A stretch of 9,198 bases of DNA from JBQCDV01 sp051960855 (GTDB lineage: Bacteria > Actinomycetota > Actinomycetes > JAJZTN01). A program made the translations under genes and the position numbers. How positions within the stretch are numbered: position 1 is the first letter of the stretch; every line of letters begins with the position of its first letter. Below the pieces are notes generated by a model. It saw nothing but the letters and a program-made list of their open reading frames with translations, did not search any database and was not told the DNA's origin. The DNA lies in assembly GCA_051960855.1 (NCBI GenBank), contig JBQCDV010000087.1, forward strand, positions 1-9,198, written 5' to 3'. This document shows, in pieces, positions 1 through 5,625 of the stretch.

Positions 1-116
1 TGCAGCAGGTCCTCGGCGTCGCTGTGGTTGCCGGTCAGCAGGTAGGCGGTTCGCAACAACGCGGCGGAGCGGCCCGCGACGTAGTCGCGGAACTCCTCGC
101 GTGTTTTGGTGTCCAC
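1..116 (-). CDS. SigE-family (ECF-type) RNA polymerase sigma factor, N-terminal fragment
   Basis: Only the first 38 codons are inside the window; the rest lies beyond the left edge. Reading leftwards from a GTG at 116 the protein begins MDTKTREEFRDYV, followed by AALLRTAYLLTGNHSDAEDL. This matches the sigma-70 region 2 start typical of actinobacterial SigE-family sigma factors (an ALLRxAYLLTGD-like helix followed by AEDLxQ). Such proteins would direct RNA polymerase core to a specific promoter set in the cytoplasm. The start is not certain: the nearest Shine-Dalgarno-like bases lie very close to the GTG, and an in-frame TTG at 127 is an alternative. It lies 53 nt downstream of the pafA stop in the same direction, so co-transcription is possible. 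The spacer has inverted repeats. No anti-sigma gene can be seen from here. Family assignment comes from a short motif only. Confidence 0.72.
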   Translation of the reverse strand, partial: MDTKTREEFRDYVAGRSAALLRTAYLLTGNHSDAEDLL

Positions 117-131
117 GCCTACCAAGACGCT

Positions 132-169
132 CGCTTGTCGCCGATGGTTGCTTGTGACCTGGACAAGCG
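132..169. repeat. Inverted repeats between pafA and the sigma factor gene
   Basis: CGCTTGTC at 132-139 and its exact reverse complement GACAAGCG at 162-169 form an 8-bp perfect inverted repeat with a 22-nt loop. A second GCTTGT at 150-155 can pair with ACAAGC at 163-168 (7-nt loop), so the same right arm has two possible partners. The right arm directly abuts the pafA stop codon. There is no T-run on either side, so it is not a classical intrinsic terminator. It could be a processing hairpin, an operator or chance. Confidence 0.4.
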
Positions 170-1531
170 TTACATCGACGCGATCAGCTTCTCGACCCGA
201 TCGTCGACGGAGCGGAACGGGTCCTTGCAGAGCACAGTGCGCTGCGCCTGGTCGTTGAGCTTGAGATGCACCCAGTCGACGGTGAAGTCGCGGCGCTTCT
301 CCTGCGCCCGCTTGATGAACTCGCCGCGCAGCTTGGCACGCGTCGTCTGCGGAGGGACGGACTTGGCTTCGAAGATCTGCAGGTCGCGAGCGACGCGCTC
401 GACCTTGCCGCTGCGCTCGAGGAGGTAGTAGAGCCCTCGGCGGCGAGAGATGTCGTGGTAGGCGAGGTCGAGCTGAGCGACGCGCGGGGAGGCCAGCGAC
501 AGGTTGTGCTTAGCCCGGTAGCGCTCGATCAGCTGCAGCTTGATGACCCAGTCGATCTCGCGCCCCACCCCGTCGAGCTCCTGGGTACGCACCGCGTGCA
601 GCGTGCGCTCCCAGAGGTCCAGCACCCGCTTGACCTGGCCCTCGTCCAGCCCCCGACGTGCCGCGAAGTCGCGGGCCTTCTCCAGGAACTCGCCCTGGAT
701 GTCGAGAGCGCTGACCTCCCGCCCGTTCGCCAGACGCAGCAGGCGGCGGCCGGTGAGGTCGTGAGAGACCTCCCGGATCGAGCGGATCGGGTTTTCCAGC
801 GTGAGGTCGCGCAGGACGACGCCGGCCTCCAGCATCCGCAGCACCAGGTCGGTGCTGCCGATCTTCAGCATCGTCGTCGTCTCGCTCATGTTGGAGTCGC
901 CGACGATGACGTGCAGCCGCCGGAAACGCTCAGCGTCGGCGTGCGGCTCGTCCCGGGTGTTGATGATGGGCCGCGATCGGGTGGTCGCGGAGGAGACCCC
1001 TTCCCAGATGTGCTCCGCGCGCTGGCTGACGCAGTAGACCGCGCCGCGGGGCGTTTGCAGCACCTTCCCGGCCCCGCAGATGATCTGCCGGGTCACCAGA
1101 AACGGGATGAGCACCTCCGCCAGGTGCGCGAACTCGCCGTGGCGGCCGACCAGGTAGTTCTCGTGGCAGCCGTAGGAGTTGCCCGCGGAGTCGGTGTTGT
1201 TCTTGAAGAGATAGACGTCCCCGGCGATGCCCTCCTCGCGCAGCCGCCGCTCGGCATCGACCAGCAGCCCCTCGAGAATGCGCTCACCGGCCTTGTCGTG
1301 CACGACGACGCTCGCGACGTCGTCGCATTCCGGTGTCGCGTACTCCGGATGCGAGCCGACGTCGAGGTAGAGCCGCGCGCCGTTGCGCAGGAAGACGTTG
1401 CTGCTGCGCCCCCAGGACACCACCCGGCGGAAGAGGTACCGCGCCACCTCGTCTGGGGAGAGCCTGCGCTGCCCCCGGAAGGTGCACGTGACGCCGTACT
1501 CGTTCTCCAGCCCGAAGATCCGGCGATCCAT
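170..1531 (-). CDS. pafA: Pup-protein ligase PafA
   Basis: PafA activates the C-terminal glutamate of Pup with ATP as a gamma-glutamyl phosphate and joins it to a lysine side chain of a target, marking it for the proteasome. The 453-residue product closely matches the length and sequence I recall for mycobacterial PafA (about 452). Visible signatures of this glutamine-synthetase-like fold are the N-terminal metal/ATP-binding IFGLENEYGVTC (Glu9, Glu11), LYLDVGSHPEY with the conserved catalytic Asp57, YLFKNNTDSAGNSYGCHENY near residue 107, RPIINTRDEPHA, and a C-terminal domain ending LNDQAQRTVLCKDPFR then LIASM. The ATG at 1531 fits the family N-terminus; a GTG at 1558 would add nine non-conserved residues. 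GGTGG lies 4 nt before the ATG, and TACGGT sits 6 nt before it, so it may have its own promoter. It ends a co-directional run and follows the ChaB-like gene by 40 nt. Confidence 0.97.
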   Translation of the reverse strand: MDRRIFGLENEYGVTCTFRGQRRLSPDEVARYLFRRVVSWGRSSNVFLRNGARLYLDVGSHPEYATPECDDVASVVVHDKAGERILEGLLVDAERRLREEGIAGDVYLFKNNTDSAGNSYGCHENYLVGRHGEFAHLAEVLIPFLVTRQIICGAGKVLQTPRGAVYCVSQRAEHIWEGVSSATTRSRPIINTRDEPHADAERFRRLHVIVGDSNMSETTTMLKIGSTDLVLRMLEAGVVLRDLTLENPIRSIREVSHDLTGRRLLRLANGREVSALDIQGEFLEKARDFAARRGLDEGQVKRVLDLWERTLHAVRTQELDGVGREIDWVIKLQLIERYRAKHNLSLASPRVAQLDLAYHDISRRRGLYYLLERSGKVERVARDLQIFEAKSVPPQTTRAKLRGEFIKRAQEKRRDFTVDWVHLKLNDQAQRTVLCKDPFRSVDDRVEKLIASM

Positions 1532-1537
1532 TGCACC

Positions 1538-1543
1538 ACCGTA
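1538..1543 (-). promoter_or_regulatory. Possible leaderless-type -10 element of pafA
   Basis: On the minus strand TACGGT (TAnnnT pattern) ends 6 nt before the pafA ATG, the spacing expected if transcription starts at or next to the start codon. The overlapping GGTGG could instead act as a ribosome binding site, so this is only suggestive. No convincing -35 box was identified. Confidence 0.25.
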
Positions 1544-1571
1544 CGGCGTCGTCGTCACCGCCGCGCCGGTG

Positions 1572-1985
1572 TCAGCTCTCGCGGGCGCGTCGGGTCTCCC
1601 GCGCGTTGGCCTTCTCGATGGCAGTCACGAGCTCGTCCTTGGTCATCCGTGAGCGCCCCGAGACGTTCAGCCGCCTTGCGATGTCGAGGAGATGCGCCTT
1701 GTTCGCGTTCGCGTCGACACCCTGGGCGGTCTCGCGTGGCCGTTGCGAGTCCTCTGAGGTGCTGCGCGCCGCCTGTGGGTCCGACGGGCCCTTGTGCTGT
1801 TTGGGCTCCCAGTGGTCTCCCACCTTCTCGAAGCTGTGTTTGAGCGAGGCGAAGGCAGTGCGGTGCGCGCGTTCGCCCTCGCCGTAGGACTCGACGGCGG
1901 AGTCGTGGGTCGCCTGCCACGTCTCCTGCGCCTTCTTGGGGCTGCGTTGCAGGGTGCTGGGGAGGTCATCGTCGGCGCGTGGCAT
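1572..1985 (-). CDS. ChaB-like protein with C-terminal Rho-N/SAP-like motif
   Basis: A 137-residue soluble protein. Residues about 7-62 match the ChaB family: LPSTLQRSPKKAQETW, then AHRTAFASLKHSFEKVGDHW. A charged linker (about 63-93) rich in Gln, Ser and Asp follows. Residues about 95-125 (AHLLDIARRLNVSGRSRMTK then DELVTAI) look like the small helical Rho termination factor N-terminal/SAP-like fold, which often binds nucleic acid. ChaB is named as a cation transport regulator in E. coli, but the actinobacterial two-part proteins have no firm function that I know of, and transport regulation should not be assumed. The ATG at 1985 gives the usual N-terminus; its Shine-Dalgarno is poor (GGGAGG about 19 nt upstream). 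It sits 48 nt after the membrane protein gene and 40 nt before pafA, in the same direction, so it is probably in the proteasome transcript. No partner can be named. Confidence 0.85.
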   Translation of the reverse strand: MPRADDDLPSTLQRSPKKAQETWQATHDSAVESYGEGERAHRTAFASLKHSFEKVGDHWEPKQHKGPSDPQAARSTSEDSQRPRETAQGVDANANKAHLLDIARRLNVSGRSRMTKDELVTAIEKANARETRRARES

Positions 1986-2033
1986 GAGGGCAGAGTTCCC
2001 GCCGCCTCCCCCGTCATGCCGCCGCGGCGGGCG

Positions 2034-3575
2034 TCACACAGGGGCGCGGATGTCCAGCCCGACCACGAGGACCTCCCCCGTCGTGCTGATGACGAGCCGG
2101 TCTCGCACCACCGACACGTCCACGAGATCTCCAGACACAGCCACCTTCGTCGGCACGATGGCCACGGTCATCCCCTCGCGGACGGTGTAGGCCGACAGCG
2201 TCGAGCCGTGCAGCACGACGACCGCCGGGTCGGGCGATACGGCAAGGTCGGCCAGCGGGACCGCCACCGCAGCCGCGAGCGAGGTGTCGCTGCCAACGCT
2301 GAAGCTCTTCTCCCACCACGGCGACGTCCCGGCCAGAACGCCGTTGTCCCTCGGCGTCCCCGCCGTTTCCTCGGGGGCGCCGGGGCTGCCGGTAGGCCCC
2401 GGCGAGCCCGCGTTCGGCGCACCCGTCGTCCCCGCCCCGCTCGCACCAGCCGTCGGGGCGGTGCTCGTCGCAGGAGGAGGAGAAGACGAAGCAGCAGGAG
2501 GCGTGCTCGACTCCCCCGTCGGCGCTCCCGAGGGCCCTCCGCTCGATGCCGGCGGTGACGTCGCCGCGACGGCCAGCGGCGGAAAGGCGAACAGGTGCGC
2601 AGCGCCTCCCGCGACGGCAACTCCGAGGGTGACGTCGTCGCCCGCCATCACGGCTTCCGGCACCGAGGGGACGGTGAGGGCCTGGCTCCAGCGGCCAGAG
2701 AGCACGCCGAGCGCCCGTCCGGACACCGCGTCGAGTGCAAGCAGTTGGAGTTCGTCAGGGGCGGGCGAGGCGCTGTCCGGGGCGGTCGGCGTGCCTGGTC
2801 CCGCGGCGCTCGGCGAGGACGGCGGCGTGGGCTCGGATGACGGGGTGGAATCCGGTGACGGAGTGGACGTAGGTGAAGGGGTGCGTGTCGCGAGCACGAC
2901 CACCGTGCTGGAGGCGGACTCGAACGTGCCCGCGTGCTGCCACAAGGGGGTGCCACGCTCGGCGTCGTAGGCCTGCGTGAGGTCGCCGAGGGTGACGACG
3001 AGGGCCCGCGGTGCGGCGCCGCCGAGCGGTGCGGACGTCACGCCGAGCATGACGTCGCCGCTGGAGGACACCGTGCGCGACAGCGTCAGCTGCCGTGTCC
3101 AGACGGCTCGGCCGGTCAGGCTGTCGAGCACCTCGAGACGGCCGTCATCCCACACCACCGCGGCGCTGGTCGGACCGGTCCGAGCGAGAGCGAGGATGGT
3201 CGCGGAGGGCCGGCGGAAGGACCACCACAGTGAGCCGTCGCTGAGCCTGCGGGCTTCGACCGAGTGGCCATGAGGCTGCACGGAGACGGTCGACAGCACG
3301 GCGCTGCCGGCGGGCAGCCGCGCCAGGACCTCCCCCGGGCGCAGCTGCGGCGCGGTGGGGACCGCACCGGAGGGTGGTTCCAGGCGGTCGGCGAGCGTGA
3401 CGGCGTCGCCGGCGCGGTTGAGCAGGTAGCCGGTGAGGACGACGCCGAGGACCAGCACGGTCGCGCCGACGAGCATCACCCGCCAGCCCCATCGGCGTCC
3501 GTCGGCGTCTCCGTCGTCAGCTGCACCCGCCGGCGTCTCGGTCTCGCCAGGTGGCGACTCACCCGGGTCGGCCAT
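2034..3575 (-). CDS. Membrane-anchored PQQ/beta-propeller-like protein with Pro/Ser/Thr-rich inserts
   Basis: A 513-residue protein of unknown function. Residues 1-29 are a short acidic cytoplasmic tail; 32-52 are a single hydrophobic segment (VMLVGATVLVLGVVLTGYLL) followed by an Arg-containing stretch, suggesting an N-in signal anchor with the rest outside the cell. The outer part has repeated strand motifs of PQQ-type propeller blades: DGSLWWSF (114-120), a DSLTGRAVW-type turn (151-159), YDAERGTPLW (203-212), LDAVSGRALG (281-290). Two low-complexity Pro/Ser/Thr/Gly inserts interrupt the domain at about 231-274 and 339-411. The C-terminus returns to beta-rich sequence. Lipobox Cys and catalytic motifs are absent. 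The ATG at 3575 lies 4 nt after the prcA stop, implying translational coupling. No core proteasome role is known for this family, so its place between prcA and pafA is the main clue. It could be a sensor or envelope scaffold; this is inference. Confidence 0.85.
   Translation of the reverse strand: MADPGESPPGETETPAGAADDGDADGRRWGWRVMLVGATVLVLGVVLTGYLLNRAGDAVTLADRLEPPSGAVPTAPQLRPGEVLARLPAGSAVLSTVSVQPHGHSVEARRLSDGSLWWSFRRPSATILALARTGPTSAAVVWDDGRLEVLDSLTGRAVWTRQLTLSRTVSSSGDVMLGVTSAPLGGAAPRALVVTLGDLTQAYDAERGTPLWQHAGTFESASSTVVVLATRTPSPTSTPSPDSTPSSEPTPPSSPSAAGPGTPTAPDSASPAPDELQLLALDAVSGRALGVLSGRWSQALTVPSVPEAVMAGDDVTLGVAVAGGAAHLFAFPPLAVAATSPPASSGGPSGAPTGESSTPPAASSSPPPATSTAPTAGASGAGTTGAPNAGSPGPTGSPGAPEETAGTPRDNGVLAGTSPWWEKSFSVGSDTSLAAAVAVPLADLAVSPDPAVVVLHGSTLSAYTVREGMTVAIVPTKVAVSGDLVDVSVVRDRLVISTTGEVLVVGLDIRAPV
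2343..2561 (-). repeat. Low-complexity Pro/Ser/Thr/Gly-coding segment (second insert)
   Basis: Codes for residues about 339-411 of the membrane-anchored propeller-like protein. The composition is almost only Pro, Ser, Thr, Ala and Gly, with no repeat unit of fixed length. It is probably an extended extracellular linker. Such segments are often O-mannosylated in actinobacteria, which is inference here. Confidence 0.7.
2754..2885 (-). repeat. Low-complexity Pro/Ser/Thr-coding segment (first insert)
   Basis: Codes for residues about 231-274 of the same protein, with short imperfect TPSPxSTP-like repetitions. It separates two groups of blade-like beta motifs, so it is likely a flexible loop from the propeller surface or a linker between two beta domains. 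Confidence 0.65.
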
Positions 3576-3579
3576 GGCG

Positions 3580-4386
3580 TCAGGCCGGAGCGTGACCGCT
3601 CGGAGGCGTGTCCTCCGGCAGGCCTGGGTGTCCCGGCTCGGCGTCCCGCGGGTCCGCCGCTGGCTGCTCGTCGGTGACGCTCGTGGCCGCGCCACCGGAC
3701 AGCAGCGTCACCAGCACGTCGCCGACGATGCGACGGAACGTGCGCCGCGGACGGGCACGGTCGAGCACCGCCACCTCCAGCTGGCCGGCCGGAAGGTCGC
3801 GGGAGCCGCCGCTGCCGTCCGAGGCGAGGGCCCGGACCGCCAGCTGGAGCGCCTCCTCAAGCGGCAGCGCCTCGCGCCACCCGCTGGCGAGCACGCTGCC
3901 CACCTGCTCGGCTTGACCGCCCATGGCCACCCAGCCGTGCTCGTCGCCCACGGAGCCGTCGTAGGTCAGCCGGTAGAGCTGGTCGTCCTCAGGGGTGTCC
4001 CCGACCTCGGCGACGACGACCTCGACCTCGAAGGGCTTCTCCCCCGGCCCGCTGAACACCGAGCCGAGCGTCTGCGCGAACGCGTTCGCCAGCCCTCGGG
4101 CGTTGACGTCCCGGCGGTCGTACGAGTAGCCGCGCAGGTCGGCGTAGCGGACGCCGGCGATCCGGAGGTTCTCGAACTCGTTGTAGCGCCCGACCGCCGC
4201 GAAGGCGATCCGGTCGTAGATCTCGCTGATCTTGTGCAGGGCGCGGGACGGGTTCTCGGCGACGAAGAGGATTCCCTGGTCGTAGACCAGCACGACGACG
4301 CTGCGGCCGCGGGCGATGCCCTTGCGCGCGAAGTCCGCCCGGTCCTTCATCAGCTGCTCGGGCGAGACATAGAACGGCGTGGTCAC
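3580..4386 (-). CDS. prcA: 20S proteasome alpha subunit PrcA
   Basis: PrcA builds the two outer seven-membered rings of the 20S core, gates substrate entry and docks the ARC/Mpa ring. The 268-residue protein shows the alpha-type start FYVSPEQLMKDRADFARKGI, the conserved FVAENPSRALHKISEIYDRI and FAAVGRYNEFENLR segments, RGYSYDRRDV near 85-94, and YRLTYDGSVGDEHGWVAMGG. It has no catalytic N-terminal Thr. The GTG at 4386 gives the family N-terminus and has CGGAG 5 nt upstream. The C-terminus from about residue 231 is a Pro/Asp/Glu-rich, probably disordered tail, making the protein about 20 residues longer than my recollection of mycobacterial PrcA (about 248). It is separated from prcB by 104 nt of tandem repeats, while the next gene begins 4 nt after its stop. 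Confidence 0.97.
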   Translation of the reverse strand: MTTPFYVSPEQLMKDRADFARKGIARGRSVVVLVYDQGILFVAENPSRALHKISEIYDRIAFAAVGRYNEFENLRIAGVRYADLRGYSYDRRDVNARGLANAFAQTLGSVFSGPGEKPFEVEVVVAEVGDTPEDDQLYRLTYDGSVGDEHGWVAMGGQAEQVGSVLASGWREALPLEEALQLAVRALASDGSGGSRDLPAGQLEVAVLDRARPRRTFRRIVGDVLVTLLSGGAATSVTDEQPAADPRDAEPGHPGLPEDTPPSGHAPA

Positions 4387-4391
4387 AGGTG

Positions 4392-4396
4392 CTCCG
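4392..4396 (-). promoter_or_regulatory. prcA ribosome binding site within the repeat tail
   Basis: On the minus strand CGGAG lies 5 nt before the prcA GTG start. It falls in CTGACGGAG, the last partial copy of the tandem repeat filling the prcB-prcA spacer, and supports 4386 as the start. Confidence 0.6.
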
Positions 4397-4468
4397 TCAG
4401 AGTTGGCTGGACGTCGAAGTTGGCTGGGCGTCAGGTTTGGCTGGCCGTCAGAGTCGGCTGCGGGATGG
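4394..4468. repeat. 17-bp tandem repeat in the prcB-prcA spacer
   Basis: Three clear copies at 4401-4417, 4418-4434 and 4435-4451, each containing TTGGCTGG followed by a CGTC core, and a fourth degenerate copy at 4452-4468 starting AGTCGGCTG. A partial unit (CCGTCAG) precedes the first copy at 4394-4400. Copies 1 and 2 differ at three positions, as do copies 2 and 3. The unit length is not a multiple of three and the array lies between the prcB stop and the prcA start, so it is non-coding. On the transcript strand each unit reads roughly CTGACGCCCAGCCAACT. Confidence 0.85.
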
Positions 4469-4490
4469 TCAGAGGGACGGGCCGCTCGGG

Positions 4491-5366
4491 TCAGCGCAGG
4501 TCGGCGCGTGGCCCGCCTGGCCGCTGCATCCGGCGGTCGACGACCTCGTGCACGAGTGCTGACAGCGCGTCCTCCGGCACCCGGCGGTAGCCCTCCGCCG
4601 TGACGACGGCGATGACGGGGTAGATACCGCGGGTGAGGTCGGGGCCGCCTGTCGCGGAGTCGTCGTCGGCCGCGTCATAGAGCGCCTCGACACAGGCCAG
4701 CGCGGCATCCTGCGCGGACAGGTCGTCGCGATAGAGCTTCTTGAGGGAGCCCCGGGCGAAGACCGACCCCGACCCCACCGAGTGGAAGCCGTGCTCCTCG
4801 TAGCGGCCGCCGGTGACGTCGTAGCTGAAGATCCGGCCCGTCTCGGCCTCAAGGTCGTAGCCGGCGAACAGCGGGACGGTCGCGAGCCCCTGCATCGCCA
4901 TCCCCAGGTTGCCGCGGATCATCTGCGCGAGCCGGTTGGCCTTGCCGTCGAGCGACAGCGTGGCACCTTCGATCTTCTCGTAGTGCTCGAGCTCCACCTG
5001 CAGCAGCCGCACGATCTCGACGGCGAGACCGGCGGCTCCGGCGATGCCGACGCAGGAGTAGTCGTCGGCGGGGAAGACCTTCTCGATGTCGCGGCTGGCG
5101 ATGAGGTTGCCCATGGTGGCGCGACGGTCCCCGGCCATGACGACACCGCCGGGGAAGGTGAGGGTCACGATGGTGGTGCCGTGGGGCGCCTCCAGCGGTC
5201 CTCCGGCCGCCACGGTCCGGCGACCGGGCAGCAGGTCGGGCGCGTGCCGTCCGAGGAACTCGGTGAACGACGATGACCCGGTGGCGAGGTACGCCGCCGG
5301 CAAGCGGCCCGAGGCGCCCCTGGCTGCCCCGGTGTCACCACTGACGCTGTCGAGACCGCTGCTCAC
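4491..5366 (-). CDS. prcB: 20S proteasome beta subunit PrcB (precursor)
   Basis: PrcB forms the inner rings and is the peptidase, an N-terminal-threonine hydrolase. The 291-residue precursor has a 63-residue propeptide ending PHG, then the mature start TTIVTLTFPGG. In mature numbering the catalytic Thr1, Asp17 (in AGDRRAT) and Lys33 (in SRDIEK) are all present, corresponding to precursor residues 64, 80 and 96. Other family segments are ELEHYEKIEG, RGNLGMAMQG, VGSGSVFARGSLKKLY and ALYDAADDDSATGGPDLTRG. The start is a GTG whose last two bases are part of the pup stop (GTGA overlap), preceded by AAGGG 6 nt upstream inside the Pup Lys-Gly-Gly codons, indicating translational coupling to pup. Mature length would be 228. 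Longer readings to about 5684 run through pup and are not credible. Confidence 0.97.
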   Translation of the reverse strand: MSSGLDSVSGDTGAARGASGRLPAAYLATGSSSFTEFLGRHAPDLLPGRRTVAAGGPLEAPHGTTIVTLTFPGGVVMAGDRRATMGNLIASRDIEKVFPADDYSCVGIAGAAGLAVEIVRLLQVELEHYEKIEGATLSLDGKANRLAQMIRGNLGMAMQGLATVPLFAGYDLEAETGRIFSYDVTGGRYEEHGFHSVGSGSVFARGSLKKLYRDDLSAQDAALACVEALYDAADDDSATGGPDLTRGIYPVIAVVTAEGYRRVPEDALSALVHEVVDRRMQRPGGPRADLR

Positions 5367-5569
5367 TGCCCACCCTTCTGGACGAACGACCGGACGAACT
5401 CCTCGCTGTTCTCCTCGAGGACGTCGTCGATCTCGTCGAGAATCGAGTCGATGTCGTCGTCGAGCTGCTCCTTGCGGTCGGCGAGGTCGGAGGTGTCCTG
5501 AGGCGCGTCCTCCTGCACCTCGTCCTCTCGCCGCGTCTGCCGCTGTGGACCGGTGTCCTTGGTCGCCAT
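5363..5569 (-). CDS. pup: Prokaryotic ubiquitin-like protein Pup
   Basis: Pup is the small disordered protein tag attached to target lysines by PafA. The 68-residue product has a hydrophilic N-terminal half (MATKDTGPQRQTRREDEV), needed in this family to start threading into the proteasome; a central segment (about 33-51, KEQLDDDIDSILDEIDDVL) expected to pair as a coiled coil with the ARC/Mpa N-terminal helices; and the conserved C-terminus EEFVRSFVQKGGQ. It ends in Gln, so Dop must deamidate it before ligation. The ATG at 5569 follows a strong GAAGGAG ribosome binding site with 6 nt spacing. The upstream in-frame ATG at 5602 would add residues before the normal Pup start and lacks support. 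Its stop overlaps the prcB start by 4 nt. A plus-strand gene starts 56 nt upstream, divergently. Confidence 0.97.
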   Translation of the reverse strand: MATKDTGPQRQTRREDEVQEDAPQDTSDLADRKEQLDDDIDSILDEIDDVLEENSEEFVRSFVQKGGQ

Positions 5570-5575
5570 TCCGAG

Positions 5576-5582
5576 CTCCTTC
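5576..5582 (-). promoter_or_regulatory. pup ribosome binding site
   Basis: On the minus strand GAAGGAG ends 6 nt before the pup ATG. It is the strongest Shine-Dalgarno sequence in the window, consistent with high Pup synthesis, and it fixes 5569 as the start over the longer reading. Confidence 0.8.
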
Positions 5583-5598
5583 ACGTCGCCGGGTCTTG

Positions 5599-5604
5599 AC
5601 AATA
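5599..5604 (-). promoter_or_regulatory. Possible -10 element for pup-prcB-prcA
   Basis: TATTGT on the minus strand lies about 30 nt before the pup ATG, upstream of its ribosome binding site, giving a short plausible leader. No good -35 box was found 16-18 nt upstream. The element overlaps TTGACA on the other strand at 5596-5601. Confidence 0.3.
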
Positions 5605-5612
5605 CCCAGCGG

Positions 5613-5618
5613 TACTGT
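5613..5618 (+). promoter_or_regulatory. Possible leaderless -10 element of the DUF402 gene
   Basis: TACTGT (TAnnnT) ends 7 nt before the GTG at 5626, and no Shine-Dalgarno sequence is present, a pattern typical of leaderless actinobacterial genes. A TTGACA at 5596-5601 is only 11 nt upstream, too close to be its -35 box. Confidence 0.4.
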
Positions 5619-5625
5619 CGCTGGC

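Noticed and set aside
266..1843. 525-codon plus-strand open frame opposite pafA and the ChaB-like gene
   Set aside because: It is antisense to a strongly conserved pafA, is low in recognisable motifs, and long antisense frames are common in GC-rich DNA.
2460..2510. Purine-rich run of GGAGGA/GAAG as a possible regulatory tract
   Set aside because: It is the complement of Ser/Pro codons in the second low-complexity insert and is explained by the protein.
3576..3695. Upstream extension of the propeller-like protein over the prcA end
   Set aside because: It overlaps the prcA C-terminus by more than 100 nt, and the ATG 4 nt after the prcA stop gives a sensible N-in anchor.
5596..5601. Perfect TTGACA on the plus strand as a -35 box
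   Set aside because: The nearest -10 candidate for the DUF402 gene begins only 11 nt later, too close for a sigma-70 type promoter; nothing suitable is at 16-18 nt.
5570..5602. Eleven-residue N-terminal extension of Pup
   Set aside because: The strong GAAGGAG lies inside this extension just before the ATG at 5569, and the family starts there.
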